Source of the DNA: Pseudomonas sp. PA15(2017)
Lineage (GTDB): Bacteria; Pseudomonadota; Gammaproteobacteria; Pseudomonadales; Pseudomonadaceae
DNA: 64,000 bases
Reading direction: 5' to 3'
NCBI RefSeq assembly: GCF_001945395.1
Contig: NZ_MSXV01000025.1
Coordinates: forward strand, 1-64,000
The position numbers were made by a program, and so were the translations under genes. This document shows positions 1 to 10,263 of this stretch, one piece after another. Under the pieces are notes generated by a model. It was not told where the DNA came from, did not search any database, and saw only the letters and a program-made list of their open reading frames with translations. Positions within the stretch are counted from its first letter, which is position 1. Every line of letters starts with the position of its first letter.

Positions 1-37
1 TTTGCCCGCGACCTTCGCCCTGGATATAACCCATAAA

Positions 38-73
38 CGACAATGCCCCTATCAACCGATAGAGGCATTGTCT
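38..73 (-). terminator. Hairpin downstream of the ETF-QO gene
   Basis: An inverted repeat with arms acaatgcc/ggcattgt, plus an inner cctatc/gatag match and a 4-base loop, lies past the stop of the ETF-QO gene, which reads leftward. The following T tract is weak (tcgttta on the minus strand). A second imperfect hairpin with arms ccctcg/cgaggg lies at about 83-119. Together they may end ETF-QO transcription or stabilise its 3' end. Nothing else is seen in bases 1-130. Confidence 0.4.
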
Positions 74-130
74 TCAACTCACCCTCGGACTGCTAGGTTT
101 TCACACAGTCTGCGAGGGAGCCTCTTTGCC

Positions 131-1795
<1,665 letters not shown>

Positions 1796-1895
1796 GGGCT
1801 ATCTCCTCATCAAGGCTCTCTAATTTTCATGGCGGGCCGGCATCCTTCCCGAGGCACGCTCGCGCAGTATATAGCGAGCCCGGATCAGGGCCAAT

Positions 1896-1934
1896 ACAAA
1901 CGTTTGTTTGAATTTTCTGTAGGCCTGTTAGAAT
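1896..1934 (+). promoter_or_regulatory. etfBA promoter with PsrA-type operator
   Basis: In the 320-base gap between the divergent ETF genes, CAAAC-gttt-GTTTG spans 1897-1910; the inner CAAACGTTTG is itself a perfect palindrome. This fits the published PsrA box G/C-AAAC-N2-4-GTTT-G/C of Pseudomonas. A -10-like TAGAAT lies at 1929-1934, so the box covers the -35 region (GTTTGA at 1906-1911, spacer 17). This suggests repression by PsrA that is relieved by long-chain acyl-CoA. The rest of the gap (1796-1895 and 1935-2115) must hold the ETF-QO promoter and the etfB leader; no other signal was recognised. Confidence 0.6.
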
Positions 1935-2115
1935 CTGGCTACAACACGAATGGCTCGCAGCCAGTCGTATTGACCGAGTTAGGTCGTACGGTCAAGATAC
2001 GGGCGGTTTTACGCTTGCCGTCTGGGCTGAAGGTCGCTTGCGTCCTGCTTGTCTGCATCACCCGCATGCTCGCTTCTGGCGACATTCTTATTCACCGGAG
2101 AGTAACGAGGAATCC

Positions 2116-2865
2116 ATGAAGGTTCTTGTAGCTGTCAAACGAGTGGTCGATTACAACGTCAAGGTTCGCGTCAAACCGGACAACAGCGGCGTCGATCTTG
2201 CCAACGTCAAGATGTCGATGAACCCTTTCTGTGAAATCGCCGTTGAAGAGGCCGTGCGTCTGAAAGAGAAGGGCGTCGCCAGCGAGATCGTGGTGGTTTC
2301 CATCGGCCCGACCCAGGCCCAGGAGCAACTGCGTACCGCTCTGGCACTGGGCGCTGATCGCGCGGTGCTGGTCGAATCCGCCGACGAGCTGAACTCCCTG
2401 GCCGTCGCCAAGCTGCTCAAGGCCGTGGTCGACAAGGAGCAGCCGCAGCTGGTCATTCTCGGCAAGCAGGCCATCGACAGCGACAACAACCAGACCGGCC
2501 AGATGCTTGCTGCCCTGACCGGCTACGCCCAGGGCACCTTCGCCTCCAAGGTGGAAGTCAATGGCGACAAGGCCAACGTGACCCGTGAGATCGACGGCGG
2601 TCTGCAGACCGTTGCCCTGAATCTGCCGGCCATCGTCACCACCGACCTGCGCCTGAACGAGCCGCGCTACGCTTCGCTGCCGAACATCATGAAGGCCAAG
2701 AAGAAGCCGCTGGAAACCCTGACGCCTGACGCGCTGGGCGTTTCCACTGCGTCCACCGTCAAGACCATCAAGGTCGAGGCGCCTGCGGCACGTGGTGCCG
2801 GTATCAAGGTCAAGTCGGTCGCCGAACTGGTCGAGAAACTGAAAACCGAAGCGAAGGTGCTTTGA
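2116..2865 (+). CDS. etfB: Electron transfer flavoprotein beta subunit
   Basis: EtfB (249 aa) is the AMP-binding small subunit of the soluble FAD heterodimer that shuttles electrons from acyl-CoA dehydrogenases to ETF-QO. The start [20 protein letters not shown] is the usual family N-terminus and follows an acgagg site at 2105-2110. An upstream in-frame ATG at 2038 gives an atypical extension and was rejected. The family signature region ([15 protein letters not shown], then [20 protein letters not shown]) is intact. etfA begins 15 bases after the stop, so the two are cotranscribed. The promoter region carries a PsrA-type box. Confidence 0.97.
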   Translation: MKVLVAVKRVVDYNVKVRVKPDNSGVDLANVKMSMNPFCEIAVEEAVRLKEKGVASEIVVVSIGPTQAQEQLRTALALGADRAVLVESADELNSLAVAKLLKAVVDKEQPQLVILGKQAIDSDNNQTGQMLAALTGYAQGTFASKVEVNGDKANVTREIDGGLQTVALNLPAIVTTDLRLNEPRYASLPNIMKAKKKPLETLTPDALGVSTASTVKTIKVEAPAARGAGIKVKSVAELVEKLKTEAKVL

Positions 2866-2880
2866 GCTAAGGAGCTTGAA

Positions 2881-3810
2881 ATGACTATCCTGGTAATCGC
2901 TGAAAACACCAATTCCGCGCTGGCACCTGCCACTCTGAACACCGTTGCCGCTGCCCAGAAGATCGGTGGCGACATCCACGTGCTGGTCGCCGGTCAGGGC
3001 GTTGGCGCCGTAGCCGAAGCCGCCGCCAAGATCGCTGGCGTGGCCAAGGTGCTGGTCGCCGACAATGCCGCGTTCGCACACCAGTTGCCGGAAAACGTTG
3101 CGCCACTGGTCGCCGAGCTGGGCAAGAGCTACAGCCACGTGCTGGCTGCTGCCACCAGCAATGGCAAGAACATCCTGCCGCGCGTCGCTGCGCAGCTGGA
3201 CGTCGACCAGATATCCGAGATCGTTTCCGTGGAAAGCCCGGATACCTTCAAACGCCCGATCTATGCTGGTAACGCCATCGCTACCGTGCAGTCGTCGGCT
3301 GCCGTGAAAGTCATCACCGTGCGTGCCACCGGCTTCGACGCCGTGGCGGCCGAAGGCGGTTCCGCTGCCATCGAGAACGTTTCGGCAGGTGGCGACGCCG
3401 GCAAGTCTTCGTTCGTCGGTGAAGAGCTGGCCAAGTCCGACCGTCCGGAGCTGACCGCTGCCAAGATCGTCGTTTCCGGCGGCCGCGGCATGCAGAACGG
3501 CGACAACTTCAAGCACCTGTACACCCTGGCCGACAAGCTCGGTGCGGCAGTGGGTGCTTCCCGTGCTGCCGTCGACGCCGGCTTCGTGCCCAACGACATG
3601 CAGGTCGGTCAGACCGGCAAGATCGTCGCACCGCAGCTGTACATCGCGGTCGGCATCAGCGGTGCCATCCAGCACCTGGCGGGCATGAAGGACTCCAAGG
3701 TGATCGTCGCGATCAACAAGGACGAAGAAGCGCCGATCTTCCAGGTCGCCGACTATGGCCTGGTAGCCGACCTGTTCGAAGCCGTACCGGAGCTGGAAAA
3801 ACTGGTCTGA
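2881..3810 (+). CDS. etfA: Electron transfer flavoprotein alpha subunit
   Basis: EtfA (309 aa) is the FAD-binding large subunit of ETF. The N-terminal half is the alpha/beta domain that pairs with EtfB. The C-terminal half has the FAD-domain signature: [12 protein letters not shown] near residue 200, then [36 protein letters not shown] and [18 protein letters not shown]. Length and motifs are complete. It is the second gene of the etfBA operon (aaggagctt before the ATG) and ends at a strong stem-loop. The acyl-CoA dehydrogenases in this window (near 32.9 kb and 57.3 kb) would be typical electron donors. Confidence 0.97.
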   Translation: MTILVIAENTNSALAPATLNTVAAAQKIGGDIHVLVAGQGVGAVAEAAAKIAGVAKVLVADNAAFAHQLPENVAPLVAELGKSYSHVLAAATSNGKNILPRVAAQLDVDQISEIVSVESPDTFKRPIYAGNAIATVQSSAAVKVITVRATGFDAVAAEGGSAAIENVSAGGDAGKSSFVGEELAKSDRPELTAAKIVVSGGRGMQNGDNFKHLYTLADKLGAAVGASRAAVDAGFVPNDMQVGQTGKIVAPQLYIAVGISGAIQHLAGMKDSKVIVAINKDEEAPIFQVADYGLVADLFEAVPELEKLV

Positions 3811-3830
3811 CAGCATTTCCCGCAACGAAA

Positions 3831-3856
3831 CAACCCGCTCATCGAGCGGGTTTTTT
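3831..3856 (+). terminator. Rho-independent terminator after etfA
   Basis: The stem AACCCGCTC/GAGCGGGTT with a 3-base loop is followed by a run of T. It lies between convergent genes and could also act on the minus-strand hydrolase mRNA, though the T tract favours the plus strand. Confidence 0.9.
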
Positions 3857-3868
3857 ATTGCTTCGATG

Positions 3869-4834
3869 CTATCGGATTGGCGCTGTTTTGCGGGCCTGGG
3901 CCGCTTGCAGGCTCGCCTGGTCGATGAACTTCAGATAATCAGCCGCGCTTTCCTGGGGGCGCTCGAGAATCGGCGCATGACCGCAGCCCTCGATGATCAC
4001 CACGCTGGCATCCTTGAGCAGCGGTTTCATGGTGTCGATGCTGGAGACGTCGATGATGCGATCCTGGTCGCCCCAGAGCAGCAGAGTAGGGGCGTCGATC
4101 CTTGGCAGCTCGGGCTCGAGTGGCAGATAACGGTCGCGCAGGTGCTCGAATACCTGCCGCTGGTGCGCGCTGTCGGCAACGGCACGTTGCGCCAGGTACT
4201 GATGAAGCCGCTCGGGCAACTGCGGCGGCGCGACGAATGGCCAGTCGAGCAGCTCGTCGAATTGCGGTGCGCTTTCCACCAGCAACGGATTGTCGCCCTG
4301 TTCTTCGAGGCGCTGGAAGAATTCGCTGCGCCGCGGTGCCGTGACCCCGGCGTTGGCGATCAGCGCCAGGCTGGTCACCTGTTCGGGATAGCGGGCTGCA
4401 TAGAGCGCCGCGATATGCCCGCCCATGGAGTGGCCGGCGAGGTGCAGGCGGCGGATGCCCAGGGTGTCGACGAATGCGGCGAGGCGCTCGGTCTGGGTGC
4501 CGACGTCATAGCTGCCGTTGGGGCGGTCGCTGTCGCCGAAACCGGGCAGGTCCAGGGCGATGACGTGATAGCGCTCGGTCAGCTCCCGGGCGAACCACAG
4601 CCAGGTGCTCTTGTCGGCGCCGAAACCGTGGATGAGCAGCACGGTTTCGGCGCCCCGGGGGCCACCCTGGTAATAGCTGAACTTGAGGTCGTTCACGCTG
4701 ACGCTGCGCGCGTGCAGCCCCGCGCGCCACTGCTCGACACCCTGATAGGCCGCCAATTGCGCCGCTGGCGAGAGGTATAGAGCGGTGCCCGTGGCAGCCA
4801 GGAGAACCAATACGGCGAGGATCAATTTCTTCAT
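3869..4834 (-). CDS. Alpha/beta hydrolase (lipase/esterase-like), secreted or membrane-anchored
   Basis: This 321-aa alpha/beta hydrolase begins with a hydrophobic leader (KKLILAVLVLLAATGTALYL, residues 2-21) that acts as a signal peptide or anchor. The family motifs are present: LIHGFG (oxyanion loop), LDLPGFGDSD, the nucleophile elbow GHSMGG, an acidic residue in LLLWGDQDRIID, and the catalytic His in EGCGHAPILERP. The closest relative I remember is the putative lipase next to etfA in P. aeruginosa (PA2949). The substrate cannot be read from the sequence. It is transcribed alone and converges on etfA. Confidence 0.88.
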   Translation of the reverse strand: MKKLILAVLVLLAATGTALYLSPAAQLAAYQGVEQWRAGLHARSVSVNDLKFSYYQGGPRGAETVLLIHGFGADKSTWLWFARELTERYHVIALDLPGFGDSDRPNGSYDVGTQTERLAAFVDTLGIRRLHLAGHSMGGHIAALYAARYPEQVTSLALIANAGVTAPRRSEFFQRLEEQGDNPLLVESAPQFDELLDWPFVAPPQLPERLHQYLAQRAVADSAHQRQVFEHLRDRYLPLEPELPRIDAPTLLLWGDQDRIIDVSSIDTMKPLLKDASVVIIEGCGHAPILERPQESAADYLKFIDQASLQAAQARKTAPIR

Positions 4835-4932
4835 GCGGCGTCTTATCGCTGATTATCGAGATCGTATGAGCTAGCATGTCATGAATCTCTGGCCGGTGGA
4901 TGGCCGGCCGTATCCGAATCGAGAGTGTGCCA

Positions 4933-5763
4933 ATGGGTGTACGTGGGTTGAGCTGGGCCGGGCTGTGGGTGTGCGCCGCCATGTTGTTGGCAGGTGGTGC
5001 CCAGGCTGCCGGCAAGTGCGAGCGGCTGGTCGCCACGGGCAACCCCGAATATCCGCCTTATCTCTGGCGTGACCCGCAGAACCCGGAAAAGCTGGTCGGC
5101 GCGACGGTCGATCTGCTCAAGGCGGTCGCCAAGGACCTCGGCGTCGGCATCGACGTGATCTACGCCGGGCCCTGGTCGCGAGCCCAGGAGGAAGTACGCA
5201 CCGGCCGTGTCGACATGTTGGCTGGCGCCTTCCTGACTGTGCCGCGCCTGGAGACCATGGACTTCGTGCATCCGCCCTTTCTTTCCACGCCGAGCGTGGT
5301 GTGGGTGCGCAAGGGCCACGAATTTCCCTACGCCAGCTGGGCCGATCTGCAGGGCCGTACCGGCGACACGCTGGTCAACAACAGCTTCGGCCAGGCGTTC
5401 GATGCCTATGCCCGCGACAACCTGACGCTTGAAGGCGTTTCCAGCCTCACCCAGGCGTTCCAGAAACTCTTGCTCGAACGTACCGATTACGTGCTCTACG
5501 AGCGCTATCCGGGGCAGGCACTGGCCTCGACGCTAGGTCTGCAGGACGATCTGCAGGTGCTCGATCCGCCGGTCTCCAGCGAGGGGTTGCACCTGGCGCT
5601 GTCGCACAACTCGGCCTGCAACGACGCCTGGCTGCGCGGACAGCTGGCCAAAAAAATGACAGAATTCACCGCCGCCGGCATGCCGCAAACCCTTCTGCAG
5701 CGCAACTTGCAGCGCTGGAAGGAACAACAGCCCGCACCGGCCGCCAGTGTTCCGAATCAGTAG
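4933..5763 (+). CDS. Periplasmic amino-acid-type substrate-binding protein (PF00497-like)
   Basis: This 276-aa protein has a signal peptide ending at AGGAQA-AGKCE (about residue 26). A bacterial type-3 solute-binding fold follows: ATGNPEYPPYLW, LVGATVDLLKAVAKDLGV, and AGAFLTVPRLETMDFVHPPF. I used the ATG at 4933 with gagagtg upstream; an earlier in-frame ATG at 4900 would bury the signal peptide. No ABC permease or ATPase is adjacent. Instead two lipoprotein genes follow closely (9 bases, then a 4-base overlap), so it may sense or scavenge a ligand as part of an envelope complex. The ligand is unknown. Confidence 0.8.
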   Translation: MGVRGLSWAGLWVCAAMLLAGGAQAAGKCERLVATGNPEYPPYLWRDPQNPEKLVGATVDLLKAVAKDLGVGIDVIYAGPWSRAQEEVRTGRVDMLAGAFLTVPRLETMDFVHPPFLSTPSVVWVRKGHEFPYASWADLQGRTGDTLVNNSFGQAFDAYARDNLTLEGVSSLTQAFQKLLLERTDYVLYERYPGQALASTLGLQDDLQVLDPPVSSEGLHLALSHNSACNDAWLRGQLAKKMTEFTAAGMPQTLLQRNLQRWKEQQPAPAASVPNQ

Positions 5764-5772
5764 GACGTACCC

Positions 5773-6126
5773 GTGATCTATCGATATACCAGCGCCGCTC
5801 TGGCGCTGCTGTTGCTTCAGGGCTGTGCCAGCGATCCCGCGCCAACCGAGCAGATGCGTTTGACCGAGCAGGTGGTCGGGCAGGCGCGTACCGTGGCTGC
5901 CGGCGCAACCGTTGCTGAACTGAGCCAGGCCGAAGACAAGCTCGCCCAGGCGCGGGCGGCCATGGAGGAGGGTGCTTACCGCACCGCGCGGGTAAAGGCC
6001 GAGCAGGCCGAACTGGACGCGCGCTTGGCCGAAGCCCGGGTGTTGACGCTGCGCAGCCAGGTGCAGTTGACCGAACTCAATCGCCGTATCGGGCGCTTGC
6101 GTGACCAACTGGGAGCGATGCCATGA
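5773..6126 (+). CDS. Small DUF4398-type lipoprotein
   Basis: This 117-aa protein uses a GTG start. It has a lipoprotein signal with lipobox LLQGC, so lipidation would be at Cys18. The mature part is almost entirely helical and rich in Ala, Glu and Arg (ELSQAEDKLAQARAAMEEGAYRTA is typical), matching the DUF4398 pattern of two or three amphipathic helices. There is no enzymatic motif. Its stop overlaps the ATG of the next gene by four bases (ATGA), so translation is coupled to the OmpA-like protein, whose N-terminal half has a similar helical region. Probable periplasmic partner or spacer in the cell envelope. Confidence 0.8.
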   Translation: MIYRYTSAALALLLLQGCASDPAPTEQMRLTEQVVGQARTVAAGATVAELSQAEDKLAQARAAMEEGAYRTARVKAEQAELDARLAEARVLTLRSQVQLTELNRRIGRLRDQLGAMP

Positions 6127-6932
6127 GCCCGCTGCGTGATGGTGCGTTGGCGCTGCTGAGCCTGGCCATGGCCGGTTGTGCCGGTCTTGGCGACGAGCAC
6201 ACGGCCGAGCTGGATGCGGCCCGGACCAGCTTCCAGGCCGTGAAGGAAGACCCGCAGGTGCTGCGCAGCGCGCCCAAGGACGTGATTCGCGCTGGCGAGT
6301 CCCTTGGCCGTGCCGAACGCCTGGCAGGCTACTGGGGCAGTGCCGACGATGTCGCTCACTACGCCTACCTGAGCCAGCGCTACAGCGATATCGCCCGTGA
6401 ACACGCCAAGCTCGCCCTGGACCAGGAGCGCGCCGCGCGTCTGGAGCTGGATCGCCAACGCCTGCAACTGGCACTGCGCGAGGCCAAGCTGGTCAGCGTG
6501 CAGGAACAGAATGCCTGGCTGGAAGAGCAGATCGTCAACCTGGCTACGGCGCAAACCGATCGCGGCCTGGTGATGACCCTCGGTGACGTGTTGTTCGATG
6601 CCGGCGAAGCGCGCCTGAAGACCAGTGCCAACCGTACCGTGCTCAAGCTGGTGCAGTTTCTCCAGCTCAACCCGCGTCGTACGGTGCGCATCGAAGGTTA
6701 CAGCGACAGCAGCGGCAAGCGAGAAGAAAACCTGGCGCTGTCCAAAGCGCGTGCGCAGACCGTGGCCAATGCGCTGATCGACCTCGGCATCGACGCCAAG
6801 CGTATCGAGGTGCAGGGTTTCGGCGAAAGCTTCCCGGTCGCCGAAAATGCCTCGGCCAAGGGGCGTGCGCAGAACCGGCGAGTGGAGATCCTGTTCTCCG
6901 ACGAGCAAGGACGTCTGGGCGCCGCGCGCTGA
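6123..6932 (+). CDS. OmpA-family lipoprotein with N-terminal DUF4398-like helices
   Basis: This 269-aa protein has a lipobox LAMAGC (Cys18). Residues 19-145 are helical and DUF4398-like with probable coiled coil (KLALDQERAARLELDRQRLQ). A C-terminal OmpA/MotB peptidoglycan-binding domain follows (about 150-262: FDAGEARLKTSANRTVLKL, VRIEGYSDSSGKREENLALS, AQNRRVEILF). This architecture links the outer-membrane leaflet to peptidoglycan. It is the last gene of a three-gene operon with the small lipoprotein and the binding protein, and is followed by a terminator. The role in envelope integrity is inferred from the domains. Confidence 0.88.
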   Translation: MSPLRDGALALLSLAMAGCAGLGDEHTAELDAARTSFQAVKEDPQVLRSAPKDVIRAGESLGRAERLAGYWGSADDVAHYAYLSQRYSDIAREHAKLALDQERAARLELDRQRLQLALREAKLVSVQEQNAWLEEQIVNLATAQTDRGLVMTLGDVLFDAGEARLKTSANRTVLKLVQFLQLNPRRTVRIEGYSDSSGKREENLALSKARAQTVANALIDLGIDAKRIEVQGFGESFPVAENASAKGRAQNRRVEILFSDEQGRLGAAR

Positions 6933-6945
6933 GTCAGTTGTCGCG

Positions 6946-6980
6946 AAACCCCGCCACTGGATAACAGGGCGGGGTTTTTT
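6946..6980 (+). terminator. Terminator of the binding-protein/lipoprotein/OmpA operon
   Basis: The stem AACCCCGCC/GGCGGGGTT with a 12-base loop is followed by six T. Confidence 0.88.
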
Positions 6981-7020
6981 ATGGCTTGTGAAGTGGGTGT
7001 ATCGCCGAGATATTTCAGGG

Positions 7021-7071
7021 CTGTACCGGTACAGAAACATTTTGATGGAGTACTGTTATGGTTCAGTACCG
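7021..7071 (+). promoter_or_regulatory. Palindromic operator candidate of the MocR-type regulator
   Basis: CTGTACCGGTACAG (7021-7034) is a perfect 14-base palindrome. A further half-site, CAGTACCGG, lies at 7063-7071, roughly four helical turns downstream. Both lie between the upstream terminator and the regulator's start at 7085. GntR/MocR proteins often bind such repeats to control themselves, so autoregulation is likely. The AT-rich stretch between the two sites would hold the promoter. Confidence 0.5.
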
Positions 7072-7084
7072 GGAAGAGACGGCC

Positions 7085-8515
7085 ATGACCAATCTGTTGC
7101 TTTACCAACGTATCGCTCAACAGCTGGCGGATGATATCCGCCGCGGCGTCTATCAGCCCGGTGAGCGGGTGCCCTCGGTACGCAAGATGAGCGCGCAGCT
7201 CAGCGTCAGCCATGCCACGGTGCTGCAGGCCTACGCCAACCTGGAGGATCTCGGGTTGATTCGCGCCCGCCCGCAATCCGGTTTCTACGTGCACCAGACG
7301 CCGGCACTGACCGCCGATACGCCGGACATCGCCCGAGTCGAACGGCCCGGCCTGGTGACGCGCAGCAGCATCATCAATCAGGTGCTCGGCGAGGCGCGTC
7401 GCGAAGGTGTGTTTCCGCTCGGTGCAGCGGTGCCCCACGTCGATTACCTGCCGGTGCGGGCGTTGCATCAGCAGCTCGCCAAGGTGACCCGCTTCCAGAG
7501 CCCGCGCGCCTTCAGCTACATGTTCAGCCCAGGTTTCGAGCCGCTGCGCCGCCAGGTGGCGATCCGCATGCGCGATGCCGGTGTGTTGGTCGATCCTTCC
7601 GAGGTGGTGATCACCCATGGCTGCGTCGATGCCCTGCAGATGAGCCTGCGGGTGCTGACGCGCCCCGGCGATCTGATCGCCACCGAGTCGCCGACCTACT
7701 ACGGCTTGCTGCAACTGGCCGATCTGCTGGGCCTCAAGGTCATCGAGATTCCCAGCGACCCGACCACCGGGATCAGCGTCGAGGCCCTGCAACTGGCGGC
7801 CAGCCAGTGGCCGATCAAGGCGTTGGTGTTGACCGCGCGGCTGAGCAATCCCCTGGGCGGTACCATTCCCGAGGCCCGGCAGAAGCAGTTGCTGCGCCTG
7901 GCCAGCGATTTCGACATCCAGATCGTCGAGGACGATATCTACGGCGAGCTGATGTTCGAGCAGGGCCGCACCAAGGCGCTCAAGGCCAGTGATCTGGAGG
8001 GGCGGGTGGTGTATTGCTCGAGCTTCTCGAAAACCCTGTCGCCCGGCGTGCGGATCGGCTGGATCATTGCCGGCAAGTATCAGGACGAAGTGCAGCGCCT
8101 GCAGATGTTCACCACCCATTCGGCGTGCAGCGTCACCCAGATGGCGGTGGCGGCATACCTGGAGAACGGCGGCTACGACCGTCACCTGCGGTACATCCGC
8201 CAGGAATACCGCAAGAACCTCAGCGCTTTCCAGCTGGCCATCCAGCAGTATTTTCCCGAAGGCACGCAGATCACCCGGCCCAACGGCGGCTTTATTCTCT
8301 GGGTCAGCTTGCCGGCGCGGGTCAATACCAAGGACCTGCATATCAGCGCGCTGCAGCAGGGCATCAGCATCGCGCCGGGGCTGATCTTCAGCAACACCGA
8401 GCAGTTCAATCACTGCGTGCGCATCAACTGCGGCATTCCGTGGAACCGCGAGGCGGAGCGCGCGCTGATGACCCTGGGCATGCTGGCCACTCAGCTGTGT
8501 CAGGAGGCCAGCTGA
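7085..8515 (+). CDS. MocR-type regulator: GntR HTH fused to PLP aminotransferase-like domain
   Basis: This 476-aa protein has an N-terminal GntR winged helix (residues 1-75: QLADDIRRGVYQPGERVPSV, SVSHATVLQAYANLEDLGLI). A fold-type I aminotransferase domain follows, with the PLP lysine in SSFSKTLSPGVRIGW near residue 316 and the aspartate in VEDDIYGEL. Such proteins usually bind PLP as a sensor and activate or repress amine or amino-acid genes. The ATG at 7085 is preceded by gggaagag; an ATG at 7058 lies inside the candidate operator region and lacks a good site. The gene stands alone, so its target is not obvious and may be itself. Confidence 0.88.
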   Translation: MTNLLLYQRIAQQLADDIRRGVYQPGERVPSVRKMSAQLSVSHATVLQAYANLEDLGLIRARPQSGFYVHQTPALTADTPDIARVERPGLVTRSSIINQVLGEARREGVFPLGAAVPHVDYLPVRALHQQLAKVTRFQSPRAFSYMFSPGFEPLRRQVAIRMRDAGVLVDPSEVVITHGCVDALQMSLRVLTRPGDLIATESPTYYGLLQLADLLGLKVIEIPSDPTTGISVEALQLAASQWPIKALVLTARLSNPLGGTIPEARQKQLLRLASDFDIQIVEDDIYGELMFEQGRTKALKASDLEGRVVYCSSFSKTLSPGVRIGWIIAGKYQDEVQRLQMFTTHSACSVTQMAVAAYLENGGYDRHLRYIRQEYRKNLSAFQLAIQQYFPEGTQITRPNGGFILWVSLPARVNTKDLHISALQQGISIAPGLIFSNTEQFNHCVRINCGIPWNREAERALMTLGMLATQLCQEAS

Positions 8516-8598
8516 CGCGGCTCGCGTCGCGTTAACCCGAATCCCCGGCTGCCTGCGTCTACTGGATCGAAGCGCTCGTTCAATTCAGGAGAAGCACC

Positions 8599-10263
8599 AT
8601 GCGCAGCCGTTCCCCGTTCGTGTCCTACAGCATTGCCGGCAGCTTTCTGCTGTCCTTGGCGGCCTGCAATGCTCCGTCTACCGACTCAGCGCCGGCCAAC
8701 CCGATACAGGCTGGCGAAGCGTCCGCGGTGGGGCCGGCGATGGTCCCGGCGCCGATGATGACGCGTCTGGCCGCGCCGGCTGCCCGAGAACACTCGTACG
8801 CACCGCCGGCCGAAGCCAGCCGCGAGCAATACCAGCGCCTGGCCGCCAACCCCGTGCAGTCGGTCGCCGAGGCGCCGGTATCGACCTTCAGCATCGACGT
8901 CGACACGGGCAGCTACGCCAACGTCCGCCGGCTCCTGAACGAGGGGCGTGTGCCTCCCGCCGAGGCCGTACGCCTGGAGGAACTGGTCAATTACTTCCCC
9001 TACGCCTATCCCTTGCCCACCGGCAGTGCGCCGTTCGGGGTCGGCAGCGAACTGGCGGTCACGCCGTGGAACCCGCAAAGCCGCCTGCTGCGCATCGCCA
9101 TCAAGGCGTCGGACAGGCAGGTCGAGCAACTGCCTGCCGCCAACCTGGTATTTCTCGTCGATGTGTCGGGCTCCATGGATCGTCCCGATGGCCTGCCGTT
9201 GGTGCAGAACACCCTGAAGTTACTCGTGGACCAGCTGCGTGCCCAGGATCGCGTCTCCCTGGTGGCCTACGCCGGCGACTCCAGCGTGGTGCTGGAGCCG
9301 ACTGCCGGCTCGCACAAGGCGCAGATCCGGGCGGCCATCGAGCAATTGCGCGCCGCAGGCTCGACAGCGGGCGAGTCGGGCATTCAGCTGGCTTATCAGC
9401 AGGCGCAGAAGGGTTTCATCAGGGGCGGCATCAACCGCATCCTGCTGGCCACCGATGGCGACTTCAATGTGGGTGTGAGCGATTTCGAAAGCCTCAAGGC
9501 GCTGGCGGCCGACAAGCGCAAGACCGGTATTTCGCTGACCACCCTGGGTTTTGGCACGGGTAACTACAACGAGCAGTTGATGGAGCAGTTGGCCGATGCC
9601 GGCGACGGCAACTACGCCTATATCGATAACCTGCGTGAGGCGCGCAAGGTGCTGGTCGAGCAGCTCAGCTCGACCCTGGCCACCGTGGCGCGGGACGTGA
9701 AGATTCAGGTCGAATTCAACCCGGCCCAGGTCAGCGAGTACCGCCTGCTCGGTTACGAGAACCGCGCGTTGAAGCGTGAAGACTTCAGTAACGACAAGGT
9801 CGATGCGGGAGATATTGGCGCCGGGCACAGCGTGACGGCGCTCTACGAAATCGTCCCAGTCGGTAACCCCGGCTGGCTGGAGCCGCTGCGCTATGGTCAG
9901 GCGTCGCCCGCGGCATCGGCATCCGCATCGGCAGCCGGCGAGCTGGCCTGGCTGCGCATCCGCTACAAGGCACCGGAGCGCAACGACAGCCAACTGCTGG
10001 AGACTGCCATCGAAGCACCGGCGTCCGTCGCGCCAATCGCCAAGGCCAGCGAGGACCTGCGCTTCGCCGCCGCCGTCGCCGCGTTCGCCCAGCAGTTGGG
10101 CGGCGGCCGTTACACCGCTGACTTCGGCTGGGCGGCTACCGCAGCATTGGCACGGGGCAGCCGTGGCGATGATCCGTTTGGCCTGCGCAGCGAATTCGTG
10201 CAACTGGTGGAACTGGCGCAAAGCCTGCAAACTGGCGACTCCCGCACCTCCGGAGCCGAGTGA
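8599..10263 (+). CDS. vWA-domain lipoprotein with C-terminal DUF3520 (YfbK-like)
   Basis: This 554-aa protein is exported as a lipoprotein (lipobox LSLAAC, Cys23). A proline/alanine-rich linker is followed by the family N-terminal domain (VSTFSIDVDTGSYANVRRLL, about 92-115). The von Willebrand type A domain (about 180-350) has an intact MIDAS motif DVSGSMD near residue 187 and LATDGDFNVGV. The C-terminal region matches DUF3520 (ALYEIVPVG, then AFAQQLGGGRYTADFGW). A site caggag precedes the ATG. The stop overlaps the start of an ECF sigma gene, linking this metal-dependent adhesion-type domain at the cell surface or periplasm to transcription control. The ligand is unknown. Confidence 0.9.
   Translation: MRSRSPFVSYSIAGSFLLSLAACNAPSTDSAPANPIQAGEASAVGPAMVPAPMMTRLAAPAAREHSYAPPAEASREQYQRLAANPVQSVAEAPVSTFSIDVDTGSYANVRRLLNEGRVPPAEAVRLEELVNYFPYAYPLPTGSAPFGVGSELAVTPWNPQSRLLRIAIKASDRQVEQLPAANLVFLVDVSGSMDRPDGLPLVQNTLKLLVDQLRAQDRVSLVAYAGDSSVVLEPTAGSHKAQIRAAIEQLRAAGSTAGESGIQLAYQQAQKGFIRGGINRILLATDGDFNVGVSDFESLKALAADKRKTGISLTTLGFGTGNYNEQLMEQLADAGDGNYAYIDNLREARKVLVEQLSSTLATVARDVKIQVEFNPAQVSEYRLLGYENRALKREDFSNDKVDAGDIGAGHSVTALYEIVPVGNPGWLEPLRYGQASPAASASASAAGELAWLRIRYKAPERNDSQLLETAIEAPASVAPIAKASEDLRFAAAVAAFAQQLGGGRYTADFGWAATAALARGSRGDDPFGLRSEFVQLVELAQSLQTGDSRTSGAE

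Noticed and set aside
2092..3825. 577-residue open frame on the minus strand across etfB and etfA
   Set aside because: Covers two certain genes in antisense and has Gly/Asp/Leu/Arg-biased composition typical of a shadow frame.
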